Part shown: piece by piece, positions 1 through 16,036 of the stretch
Position numbering within the stretch: the first letter of the stretch is position 1
Layout: the number at the start of each line of letters is the position of its first letter
NCBI GenBank assembly: GCA_005281725.1
Contig: SSBO01000009.1
Location: forward strand, 5,952,303 to 6,016,302
Direction: 5' to 3'
From: Wuchereria bancrofti
Taxonomy: Eukaryota > Nematoda > Chromadorea > Rhabditida > Onchocercidae
DNA: 64,000 nt
The notes under the pieces: generated by a model
Seen by the model: only the letters and a program-made list of their open reading frames with translations
The model's database searches: none
What the model was told of the DNA's origin: nothing
Position numbers and translations under genes: made by a program

Positions 1-346
1 TAAGCATGATAGCATGATAATCACTTTTGAAAGATTGCTCTTCACTTAATCGTTATCGGATATCCTTTCTTTCAGATAAGTATAGCAGTTCGATCCACTT
101 CCTTGCGATAAGTATGGTAAGCAAAAAATTGCCATTCTAATTCTGGTATGAGTAGAAAAAATATTGCAAGATTATACCGAAATTTATACTAGAGAAATAA
201 AAGTAGGTTTCTTAACATTTGATTTGTTATGAGCCGTTACTTATAGCTCATTTGATAAGAATGTAAGTAATATCAATATCAGCGTATCAGGTATTGCTAA
301 TACTCGTACTACCATTGCAAGCATTTGATACCTAGTTTATGTTAAC

Positions 347-3300
347 TTACTGAAAATCATCATTTGGGGTATAAAATTTTGCTTTTTCCAATGCTTGTAC
401 AGTGCGAATAGCTGGAATGTGTTTCCATAGGTAATCGATTAAATCACCACCTCGAAGTGTTGGTCTTGAAAACTGCATTTCTCCCAGACTAATTCTACAT
501 GTTTGTGCTGAAATTATGGTTAATTAATAGTTGAAATGGGAAAATAACAGTTAACAAGTACCTAAATTGGGCATTTCTTTGGCTTTCATTCTATTCCGCT
601 AAGCTACTGCTCTAGACAAGCTTCACAAAAAAGAAAAAACTCACGCTGCTGATGTTCTTGTGATTGGTGCTGAAATGGTATAGACATTTCTGATTCGGAT
701 TCGATATCAGAATTTATTTCAGCAAGTTGTGATTCGATCATATTATTTGCGATACGCTCAGCAACCCATTCTTTAAATCGGTTTGGCAAACTTCGCATTG
801 CTTTATATTGTTTATCCAGAGGAACTGTTAGCAAACCACCTGAAGCAAAACATGCCGCATGTATCGTTTAGCTATTAGACTTCATAGGATTGCATAAAAT
901 GAACAATTTAAAAACCTTACAAAAACTTCTGGCATTCATTTTAAAAGAAGAAAAGATTCCAAATTGGGGACAAGTCCCGAAATTAGCAAGTGTCTTCCAA
1001 CAACATACTACCACGAAAAGCAACAGATAATCATAAATGAGTATTGATTACTATTACCATTAATTCTAAATTATTGCTGTTGTAACCTTGTCTTCACTAA
1101 ACCTGTTTCCAGCATTAATTAGCGGTTCAGAATAACTAGGCGCTTTTTGCGCTACTCATGTATGCAAATTCTTACTAGCCATTCCAACTTCGAAAGGTGA
1201 AATTTTGCATTCATAATCGATTTCGTTCTTGGCAACAGCTGCTACCCGTTCAATTTCATCAATGTACTCCTGTAGGAGCTGTCCAAGAATTTTTTCTAGA
1301 GCCACCTGAAAGTAAGCAGTAAGACAGACGGATAAAATAGCAATAAGAAGAAATCAATATTACTCTCGTTTATTAGCTAGAAAGAGAAAATAGGAATAGA
1401 AATGAAAGAAAAGTTGCGAAAGTCTGACAACCACTTAATGGGATTAAAGGGATTTTCTTAATGAAATTTCATTACTGCTGAAATGCCTGAATTTTATCAA
1501 AAACAGATAAAAACTTACTAATCAACTGTAACTAATTAAATTTTCATGCAAAATGATTCTCATATTTTTTAAGGCAAGTAATAGAACTTTGAAAATTTGT
1601 TTGAAGTATTTATAAAAAAGATTTCAAAATATTTCAGAAATTTTCGATGACTAACTTGAATAAGGTTAATACACATTGATAGCAAGGCAAGTCCAATGAG
1701 GATTAGTAGAAAATAACCGAGCATCATATCTTTGTTACCTGGAACAATATCGCCTAAGCCAACCGTGCTGAAAAGTATTTTAATTAATCTCCAACTTCAC
1801 TTCCATGCAAAACTATTCAGTAACTGATACTAACCAATGAAAATTGATGAAGTGGAAGATCAAATTTAAAGAGTTCCCAAATTTTTTAAATATTAAAAAT
1901 CAAATGAAAAAGTTTACATTGTGAACAATTAATGCCGAATACCTTATGGAAACGAAGAAAAAGTAGACTGAGGTGAGGTATCCCCATTCAGGCTCATACA
2001 AGCAAAATAAAGCTGCTGAAAAACCGATCCAGAGAATGAGCATCGCTAAAGCGATCGGAATCGAAAATGCATTTTCATGAGCACTAAAATACAGTGTAAT
2101 AGCTTCCAATTTTTTCTTCAACTTCTTAAACTTTGAAGTTCAAATATTTTGAAAAGCTAAATTAAAACTCTTACAATTTCCTGCTGCTTTGCTGCATAAC
2201 AGTGGCAATTTCTGGATCTAAATCAACTTCTTTCACAGATAATGAATGAACACTTCCTGTTGTAGGTGGTAAATAGGTACGATTATACAGTGTCTAAAAA
2301 GAATTAAATTCTTATCTCTATTCCAATTAAAAAGCTAATGAATCAAAATTTTCTCAGATAATAAAATTATATTGTAAAGGTAATTTTAAAACCCACTGTG
2401 AAGAACTTTATATACTTCTATTTAAAGACCAAAAGGAATAAAGAGCTAACCTTCATGGTAACGCTTATTTTCCTCATACCTCCCACAAATTTTTTTCCTG
2501 TACTCCGTGATCGTTTATAAAATTTACGAAAACTTCTAGAGAGTAGTCGACCAACATCTTTGAGAATAATTAAAAATATTGGGATGCCGAACATAATATA
2601 AAATATACTGGCTATTTGACCAGCAAGAGTTTTCGCTACCGGTAAGCCATAGCCTAGAAATAAGGAACAGTAAAACAAGTAGAGAAGAAAATGAAAAAGT
2701 AAAAGAGAGGGAAAGATTGAAATTCTTCATATGAAAATAAGTAAGTAAAAAAAGTGGTAGGACGAAGTGAAAAGCTAAATATAGAAAGTGATCGGATCGG
2801 AAGGGGAACGATTTCATTACACAGCTCTTAATTGACGTCATCATTCTTCTATGCCAGGCTGAAAATATAAAAGCAGTACGGATGGTTTTAATCATCCTTC
2901 TCCTTTCCGTATCCTCAACAGACTCCAAAATGGATGGATATGGATGTATACCGATTGTAGTGTACAGCTGTCCGGCATAAAACATCGAGCCGTACCATGA
3001 CCAGGGACTAGTGGCGTTCCGTTCACGGATGATACCTGTCAAATTTGTGTAATCAAGGAACCAATTGATCGCTTCCTCCGCATACCTCACTTGTAAAGAT
3101 TGGTCGTGTCTAATCACATTATCATCACATCGTAGCTCTAAGATTCGTTTTGTTATCTGTAAATTTGAAGCAGTTCATTTATTACTCATTTAACTTTCTT
3201 TTCAATTTTTAAATATTGAACAGCACGGAAAGCCCAATATAAAGTTGAAGAGACATATGTTTCTGATAAAAATGCTAAACAATATCAACCTTGTCTTTCT

Positions 3301-3542
3301 TCACTTCGACTGTAAGCAATAGAAACTGCTTTAACTAGCAAAAGCATTAATCTTACCTGATTAAAAGCATAGTTGTAACTTCTACGGAATAATTCTCTTT
3401 CACGTAAATCAAGCTCCAACTCGAGTTTACGGAAAATAGCAGCTCCAATCAATGTATATGAGATCAGTATAATAAATGGTAACAAATTGTTTAAGTGGAA
3501 ATTCCGGTAAGCCTGTTGTAAGAAGTGAAATATTTTACGCAT
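347..3542 (-). CDS. Two-pore-domain (K2P/TWK) potassium channel
   Basis: Predicted plasma-membrane leak potassium channel. Exons on the minus strand: 3357-3542, 2952-3156, 2451-2653, about 2175-2293, 1943-2130, 1656-1767, 1176-1305, then C-terminal exons from 839 downward. The first exon carries M1 (around LLPFIILISYTLIGAAIF). Exons 2 and 3 join to give the first pore filter TTIGYG followed by M2. Exon 5 holds M3, and exons 5 and 6 join to give the second filter TVGLGD followed by M4. Two filters and four membrane spans define the K2P family. The last exons are uncertain. One reading stops at 604. A better one uses a GTGAGT donor near 652 and continues through RISLGEMQFSRPTLRGGDL to a stop at 347. 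The junction between exons 4 and 5 is off by one base with canonical sites. The family call is secure; the TWK subtype is not assigned. Confidence 0.9.
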
Positions 3543-6500
3543 CTCGCGTTATCCATTGAAAATCCTCACGTAGTTCTGAAATTTAGCATTTCATGAATAA
3601 CGTTTAGAATTGTTCGGACAATAACAGTTACGACATACTTTAACATCAATAAATGTTACACTTTCCTAATGAGATTATAAGATCAAAAAAGCTCCCTTTT
3701 GCCAATCTGATCACTCGAAGATTACTAATGTTCACATATGTATAAGATTTGTTCGAAATGGTTGAAGTAAATTATTGATTTCTATCACATCAACAAATAA
3801 GTCAGAAATAGTACGGTGAGATATCAATTAAGGATTAAAATCATTCTTGACTCTTCGACTTCTAACCATGAAAAAGTAGACTCATCTACCAAAATTGAAC
3901 TAATGAAGAAATCAAGTGAAGTAGCCAACTCTATTCGAATTTTAAACACTTTAAAGTCTAGTGACACATATCTTGTAGAGTGCTAATAAATTTCAAATTC
4001 ATCTATTCAAACACAAAAAATATCAAAATCTCGAAAAAAATTTGAAAAAAAAATATCAAAATTTGGAAAAAAGATCAAGAAATTAGTTGGTATAAATTAT
4101 AGCAGAAAAAATAAGTCGAAAACAAAGAAATGAAAAATAGGTTCCAATGAAAGTGAAATAGCTATTAGTTTATGTATGGTAATTTACGAAAAGAATAAAA
4201 ATTTTGTGACGATAAAGTGAGCTTCAAGTCCCGAATGCTCTGGCTATCACTAACTGAAGTCTTAGCACTGATAAAACAAATTTAAACAGAGGTTTTTAAA
4301 TTATTTATGCATTTTTTGCATTGTGTCAGGAAAGGGTTCTGCTAGAGAAAATAATTTATCATTCTGTAGCATTTTCAACGCATAGACATTGGCTAAAGAA
4401 AATCTTAACGTTTAAAGAAGAAAAAAGATTTGAAAACAAATGAAAATTGGTAAGGCGATCAATTAAACCAAAACGAATATTACCGAAACTGCTATGTGGT
4501 AGTAATAAATCCCTATTTTAAGCAAATTGAAACATAATACCTCTGGAAGCATTGTATTCTAAGAGCACCAGAAGAGATGGTCTGCATCAAATGAATTTAT
4601 AAACTGGTTAATTTCGAGCAGTAAATAAATGAAGCTTTCAATATGCAAAGCAAAGAATTATTCTGTGAAGCGAAATAATCATTTTTCATTAAGTGTTCTT
4701 ATATCCATGATGATAATGGAGAAACGGAAAACTGCACTCCTTCCCTCTGTTCATATCATATCAGCAATGATTATATTATCGAATTCTTTGTAACGAAAAG
4801 ATTATTAAGAATAAGCTTATTTGAACACAAAGATAACATGTTCATGAATTGCTTGTTAATTAAACCATCCGAACACGATATCATGTTGAAAATGTTTCTT
4901 TTTTTCTCCTTTTTTGTGAGAGAGAAAATACATTGCATCCTTAGGTGTATTTAATTAATTGTAGCTAGTTTTTCGGGCAATGGATTGCTGATTCGTAATT
5001 CATTTATCACCGAATTCATTATATATATATAATGGCAGAAAATAGGATATAATTTCCGGATATTATGATCTGACAGCAACATATCTTTTATCCCGGTAAG
5101 GTTTAGAACTTTGAGTAGAACTTGAAAATATTACTTCAAAAACCCTCGTAATCAAATGCGTATGCCAAATTGTAATTGCATTTTGGTGTAATATAGCAGG
5201 TGACTTTCTAAATTTATGTCATCCTAAATTAGCAATATTTAAGCATCTTTAAAATAAAATTGATTTTAAGATATCTTCTAATTCTGAAATAAAGTCATCA
5301 TATTCAGTTGACACTTTCTGTAAGTATGACCCAAGAATACTGCCTCAAGCAGGACATTTCATTCTTTATTCAGTTCAGGTTCCTGGCCAGTGCGGTAGCT
5401 CATTCTTCGACTACTCCCTCATATATAAATAAAACTATCGCATTCATTACTTTCTCCTCACCAAACAAATCAGACATTTTTGATGTGTGCGAATGAATGC
5501 TTAATTCTGTGTAATCAGATTTGCAGTTCACATATAGACGGCACTGAACCACTATAATACATTCTTATGTTTGCTCTGTTTAGCCAATCAGATTTAAACT
5601 ATCAACAAGTCACTGCTCTTTTCATTCAGTTGTCCAGTCCAAGTTTCTACAGCAAATAATGAACAAGCTATTGTTTTTAATGACTAAATTACTGAGAATT
5701 TCAACATCAACTGATATATGCATTGAAATTCAAGCAGAAATTTGTACATATTTCAAAATTAATAAGTGTTAATTTTTCTGGTGGTGACTGTTAAATGCTT
5801 TAATTTTAATATCCAATTTAAATTTGTAAGTTAAATTTTGTTTAGAGATTAGACGTTTTTAATGCATTTTAAAATCACTTATTCATTTTGATATATATTA
5901 AATTTCAATATCCAGAAAACAGAAAAATAGTCCTCTCTCAACCAATCAGATTTAAACTGTCAGCAATAATTCTAACATATACCCTCTAAAACTAAGACCT
6001 ATGTAATATGTATAATACTTTTCGTTTTGTTAAGAATTAATTTCTTACCAAAGTCAATATTCAATTAAAATCAATGACTTTAAATCATTAAAGGCTTTTT
6101 ATGACATGATTGTGACAAGAAAACACAAAGGACTCACATTGTTTATATGGGATTTACATTTAAAATATTCTGGTAAGCAAAGAAATTTTTTTTTTTAAAA
6201 AAATGATAAACACGAAGTACTTACAAAATTAATTCGAAGCTGGGAATCAGTGAGAGCCGTATTAACTAATTTTTATTGTGTTGAGTGCTAATTTAACAAT
6301 AAAATATTTTATAAATCATTCTAGCCGCGTAGATGAAAATAGCGAAACCCAGAAACACTACAAAATGAATGCCAAATGCAAGGTTTCCTTTGATTTTGCT
6401 TGAAAAACTCGTCAATCTATAATATAACTTCATTTAAACTGAGATTTAATCTCATTTAATTCAAGATTATCATTGACGAATTGCTGTTTTGCAATAATTA

Positions 6501-9500
6501 AAAAAAAATTACAGGGAAAACGAACAAACGCCTTAAAATGATGACAAATTTTGGCTTAAATATATACTGTGCTCAAGATTTGCATGACGATCTGTTGAAA
6601 AGCTTGTTCTACTAATTTTCTTCTTCTACAGTTTTTACAAAAAAAATTTGAAAAATATTTTTAATGAAAATGAATAAATGATAATATTGCAGTCTGTTAA
6701 TTAATTTCGCTGAAATCAAATATGCATGCTGGAAACCGAATTCTCTATAGTAATGTCAAACAAAGTGAAAACAAATGGAAAGCAATGCGATAAGGAAAAG
6801 GAAAAAACACTAACGATTCTGAGAACATTCCGCAAAAATGGAATTTTTCAGATCTTTTTATTTTATTAGATTTTTTAATAAAAAAAAGAAAACGCTCATT
6901 ACTGGAAAAATTTTTACACTGATTGATATCAGTCTTCAGGAAATAGATAAAAATTTCTCTTCCAAAAAGAATATCCAATTATCTTTGATAAGTGCACTTG
7001 TATTAAAAAAAGTTTTTCAGTTTTAGATATTATAATAAAAATAAAGCTGGCAATTTAAATTTGTGATGAAAGGTATGCATATTTCAAGAATTCACGAAAT
7101 GAAATATGTGAAATAGCTGCAGTGATTGAGATAATTTCTAATTCAGTTGAATTGAAAAAGCAATGAAATGAGACAGAAAACGAAGGAAAATTAATGCTGA
7201 CATAGATAATTTATAAATGATTCTTTTTTTTCTTTTGATTATATTCACTAAGTAATTAAACTAGCTGTCACAATTAGTAGAGAAAAGAATTAAAATTAAG
7301 CAGAAGAGTGTCTTGGTAAGCGAACCAGATAGTTTTAATGAAATGTATATTGAAGCTTGGCACATTAACATTAAATTACTTTTTATGAAATGAAACTGTT
7401 ACCTTTTTAATATATGATTAATATATGACTACCACTTATTATTCTAATGGGAAAGGAATCGAAAGAAGAATTTTCCTGCTCAAAAACAAGTATATAAATT
7501 TATATGAATTCAAGTTCTATTACAAAACCTAAAAAATCTACAAAAAAAAACTTGAAGATTGCAATATGCCTCAGTGAAATCACATAATATCCTGCTGACC
7601 CATTCTTTATTGAAATACATTACCTGAGAACAATCATGATAGAACACACCGAAAATGGAAGAAATATTCATTTAATTTTTTAATTTTCAGTAAACAGTTT
7701 TGAACAATAAATTCAATGGTATTTTTGTCACCATGAAATTGTATGGTATTTTAAACAAAAAATTTTGCTGTAAATTAGTTTATACCTAATAAGCTTTAAA
7801 CTGAGTAGACATTAATGCTACTTGTACTTCCAACAATAAGTTATTCCAGCTGAATGGTAGAAATTTGTTGAAAACATATATGTGCTGTTTTTTCATTAAT
7901 CTGAATTACTTAGAATCAAGTAATGAGGAAATTTCTCAATTATGTTTATATCATTTTGAAAATTTTAAAGCAACAAATTCAATTAGTGGTCAAATGCAGA
8001 AGAACAGTCGCTGCTGAAATCTTTTTATATGAGTAATGAATTAGCTCCGATAAAATGGCTAAGATATGATTCATCCTTCACTACCAAGTTTTTAAGGAAG
8101 ACGTTGTTTATACGTCGGCCCTGCAAAAATTAGTTTACAACTATTAGACCTATAAATTGCAATAAAGCAACAAATTTGAAAGCAGTTAAAGCCTCACTGT
8201 GTAATGGAAGTAATTAAAGCCTCTTAAACAAGCCTTCTTCAAATTTTTCTAACTAAATAAAAGAAAAAAAATTATAAACTTCCTTTAGTGAACAAATGAG
8301 AAAAATAAGATATATGAAAAAAAGAAAAAGAGAACTGTTCAAAATTTGGAAAAGAATGCAAATAAACAACAATGATTATGAAGTTAAAGTGATGATGTAA
8401 CGTGGAGGCAACGGGAAATTTTCGAATGTTTCATCAAACTCAGCTCTATCGAAGCAAGAAAAAAAGAATTGATGGATGATACCTGATAAAACTCAGCACT
8501 GCATTAGTAGTGCGATCAGAAATGTGTTTCAAGAAAGCCAAGCTCACTTTGTGTTCTTCAGAGCGTACCAGAAATACCAAGCGGAATTTATTTCAAACGT
8601 CAATTTTTTACATAGCAATACGGATATGACTTCATATGCATTTAAAGAAGTGATATTCACAATATTCTAAAATGACTGTTAGTTAGCATGGCCGCACTTA
8701 CTGCTACCATCTCTTCAGCGTTTAGTTTTGTTTTTCATTTGCGGTATTCATTCTTCTCCGACGTTCCTAAACATCTTCACATCAGAGACTGGAATCGAAG
8801 TGATCTATTGACGATTTCAGGTCCCTCATTGTGGAATGTTCGGTTTACCCATCCCTTTATTTTTGAGTTTCCTATCAATCTCAAAGAAATACTTCACCAG
8901 TGTCCATTTTAACAAGTTGAAATTGACCAATCGAAAAGCACTTGTAAATTGGAAAGTATTAATAACCTATAAAAGAAGGATAAACAGAAAATTTTTAAAC
9001 ATGCCTGCTCTTAGTGCATGTCATAGGTTGTTGGAAACTAACGAATTTCGGTATCTGGAAATATTGATGATTTGGTAATAAGAAGAAAGCAAGAAAACAG
9101 AAAACTAATAATATTGTGCATTTAAAAAGTGTGAATCTTATCGAAGACAAAACTTGGACTATTTCAAAAAACTTCTTTAAGTCCCTGTTTAGTAGAAATT
9201 TTTGTTATACTGTTCAGAAAATCAAACCATTTCTGTTTTTATAGTCCGCAAAGGGAAAATAATATCATATATATACTCCATAAAAAAATCTACAAAACTG
9301 TTTTCCTATCCGGATTTGTATTCGCACAGCGACACTGTCTGATTAATTTGATACCACAAGCTGCTTGGCAACCTCACATTTAAACATATCACATTTAAAC
9401 GTAAATTAATTCGAAAAATATCACCGAGTTTTTCGTAGAAAAAATTGTCAAGTTCACTAGTGAAGGTAAAAACATCAATTGCGCCAATGTCCAGTATTAC

Positions 9501-10593
9501 ATATATTCACTATTTGTACTGAAATGTCCGTTTTCCTTGCGTCTCTAGTGCCTTTCCTTGCTAATACATTAGTACTCGAATATAATGGTTACATATTACT
9601 AGTTATATCCCATTTGATATAGGTAGCATATCCTTATCAAATGACAAAAAAAACCAGGGATAAAACGATTAAAAACACTGCTGTAAAAACGAACTTCACT
9701 GCTAATAACATGCATACACACATAGTTAATTTTCCATTGTGTTTCCATTCAGGAAATTATGGAGTAGTTAAGGTACTAATAAGCACTCTTTGGGATCCTT
9801 AACTGTCTCAATATCCAGCATCATGAAGCAAAAAAGGAATCTTTCATGGAAATGGTAAGGGGAAGAACAGAGTCAGTTTACAAACAACTCCTCACTGAAT
9901 TCTACTGTTTTCTCCTACCACCAGTTGCGCATTCCGCATCTGAAATGAAAAGAAAAAAAAAACAGAAAATATAAAGCATTTTGTTATTATGACAAGCTAA
10001 CAACAAATTATTCGTCTTATAACATGAAAATAAACACATCCAGCAAATAAGAAAAGTGATCTGAAAAAAAAAATAAACAAATAAAAGCAAAAAAAAAGAC
10101 AAAGAAAAAACAATAAAAGCAAAATTATAACATATTAATACATACGAGTTGGCGTGATTTTCATGCGTTCAACTTTTCTAAACAATCACTGCCACGTCAA
10201 TGAATAAGCAATATTAACTTCACTATTAAAGAAATCTCTCAATAACTACCGATTATCTTAATATTAACTACTGATTGATCTTGATACTATAGAACTGGTT
10301 TTAAAGGCTTGGAGGCACCCGGAACTTTCAAGATAAATTTATTGTACAAATAAATTCAAAAACTACTAAAGAGAAAAACTGATTATTATATAAATACCAA
10401 CTTCTGAAACTTATATACTTTCACAAGGATTTCAATTAAAAGTTTTCTTATCACTATGAGTTTTTAAATCTTTACAAGATTTTGGTAAATCTATGTCAGC
10501 TTGATATTCACCGCACTTTTTAAATATTTAAATAGGAATTTGTCGTATTGCTATTTCATTTATTCCAAATTAAAGTTCCGAGTGCGCCTCATC
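3543..10593. other. Gene-poor 7 kb between K2P channel and QPCT
   Basis: This stretch lies upstream of the channel gene and downstream of the QPCT stop. It is AT-rich with many homopolymer runs. Open frames on both strands are short, carry no recognisable domain and do not join at good splice sites. It probably contains the channel promoter and QPCT 3' sequence. I see no RNA gene. A 26-base near-repeat (5583-5608 and 5941-5966) is listed separately. Confidence 0.5.
5583..5966. repeat. Two 26-bp near-identical direct copies
   Basis: Positions 5583-5608 and 5941-5966 share the core CCAATCAGATTTAAACT and differ at only three bases. They lie in non-coding DNA 358 bases apart. They could be remnants of a dispersed repeat or paired binding sites (the core contains a CCAAT box). 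Confidence 0.5.
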
Positions 10594-13867
<3,274 letters not shown>

Positions 13868-16036
13868 TCCTGTTTCCACGAATAGATGAGAAATCAAAAA
13901 GCAATGATTGAAGCGCAGATCCAAAAAAAATGAAGAGAGCAAAGGCACTGTTTCTAAATCAAAGCTAATCGTGCTTGCTGTTTGCTCTTGCTATCGACTC
14001 TGCAATCTTGAAACCTTAAAATTCGAAATATTTCATTCAAAAAAGATAATTTTTTTACAATATGAACAGCTTAAAAAGAGAAACTATTTACTTACCAATT
14101 CTTTCTACTGAATTCTCTACTAAATTTGAATGAAAACGACATTTAATAAAATAGAACAAAGTAAACAAAGAAAAAAATTTCTCGTACAAGAAAACAAAGA
14201 AGGGATGAAGTAAATGAAGCAAGCAAGTTTGTCAAATATCTAAATGACAACACAAAATAAATTATTTGTGACCACAGGACAATTGACAATACTAATATTT
14301 CATCCATGTTTCGACGGTAATAAACAAATCAGCCGATAGCACTAAAGAAAAAGATTCATATACAGTTGTAAAGAAATTTCTGCAATGTTTTGAAGAGAAT
14401 AAATACGAACGAATTTCTGAAACTAAGTTTAGAAAAAAGTGGAGCATTTACCGGTACAGGAGAATAAAACAAAGGATAATGAAGACACGAAAAATGTGTG
14501 CAGCAAAAAAAAAAAAAAAACGATCGATAAAAACACTAAAAAAACTCTGCATCCATCCAAAAGAGATTGGTATTAAATTATTATCATCTGACATGCACTG
14601 TGACTTAGTTGAAGAACTAATACCGTTAAAAAATCACCTCAAATACAAAATACGGATGATAACAAGAATGTTTACAAGTTGTGCGGACACATTTGTTTAC
14701 AAGTTTACAAGTGTAAACAATGTTTACAAGTGCGGACAACCGGTTCTAATTTCTTGGGAAATTTATGATTATGTGTATGTCACGGCAACCATAATCAACA
14801 TTAGGTAATAAGTTATACAAATTGTGCTTAATATTCCTTCAGATACCTTTGAAGGTTCTCTTGAACAGATTTCTGGTTAATCCCACTTTGTTCATACTGC
14901 AACAAATTTATCATTCTACGAATTTTCATTTTTATGCCTAACTAATGGATGATAATGTCAAGCCTGAAAATTAAATTAAATGGATAAAAAAGTGAAAGAA
15001 AAAAGAATTACGGTAGACTTCTCAATTAATGACTCGCAACTACTAGCGTCTAATTCCCCACAAAAGAAACAAGACAATTAACAAAAACAACTAAACTTTA
15101 GAAGGGTGACGTGCACAGAAAAGTGGAAAATAAAGCAAATGAAATAATCAGAATTTAACAAAACTTACGAGAAATTGAAAACTGTGTCCATATTTTTATC
15201 ATTCTCATACTTTTACCATTCCCTCGACTTTATTTTCTAATTTACTTCATCGTGATCGTAGCTTGTTTTTTAGTGATTGCTTCGTTGTCTTACTCCAAGT
15301 TTTATAAAGTCTAAACTGAAGTCAACAATTTAAGCGGACCTTCTATACAATTCACTCAGAACTCGTCTTTTCCCACAAGTTGCTTGAGATGAAAAGACTG
15401 AAGTGGAGGACTCATGCGTCCGTTCTCGATGATCACTGCTCATAAACAGGTAGAGTGAACAATACGAGAAGTGACTAGGGGGTCAAAGAGATCAAATGTG
15501 AGATCGGCAGCAAGTAAAAATCGTAAAGCCATTCCTCATGATTGCAAATTTGTTGTCATTCATATACTGCTGCAGAAAACCGAGAATAATATGTCAATAA
15601 GCAAATAAATCCCCAAGTTTTTTAACTCATATTGCTTATGGATTCAAAGCATAAAAGAGGTACAACATATCAAAAACGACTTTAATTAGAATATGTTTTT
15701 GCCATATGAAAGGTAAGGACAAGGTGCAGTAATAGATCAAGACAGATACTACCCAAAATGAAAAAAAGCTAACAACGGAAGAGATTTTCATTAACAAAAG
15801 AAGTTTTGAATTGTTCAGACATTCTCTCTTGATTTCCCGTAAATTTTAAAACTCGTCAATTTCCATTGGAGAGAAATGATAAACATGTGCCAGAAAACAC
15901 AGATAAATACATTAACTAATGAATGAGTAGTGGTTAACAACATTATAAAAACAAAAATATTTAAACACTATAAGAAAAACAGCAACAAATCAGTTCACAA
16001 CAGCAGTAAAAAATATTTTCAACGCAAATGCATAAG
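13868..16036. other. Intergenic, QPCT 5' side to TIM50 3' end
   Basis: No coding exon could be supported. The longest open frame (14479-14808, plus strand) is lysine-rich at its start because of a poly-A run and resembles no family I know. Around 14668-14738 the unit TTTACAAGT or GTTTACAAGT recurs four times with an inverted GTAAACA, giving a small cluster of direct and inverted repeats. The region should contain the QPCT promoter and TIM50 3' untranslated sequence. Confidence 0.5.

Noticed and set aside
6745..7026. Overlapping open frames on both strands
   Set aside because: Rich in Lys, Phe and Ile from AT-rich DNA, and overlapping on both strands; no coding signal.
8476..9078. Run of three plus-strand open frames
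   Set aside because: Short frames with no domain, no shared phase at splice sites and ordinary composition; treated as chance.
14479..14808. 109-codon plus-strand frame
   Set aside because: Begins with a lysine run from poly-A and includes a TTTACAAGT repeat; no family resemblance or splice partners.
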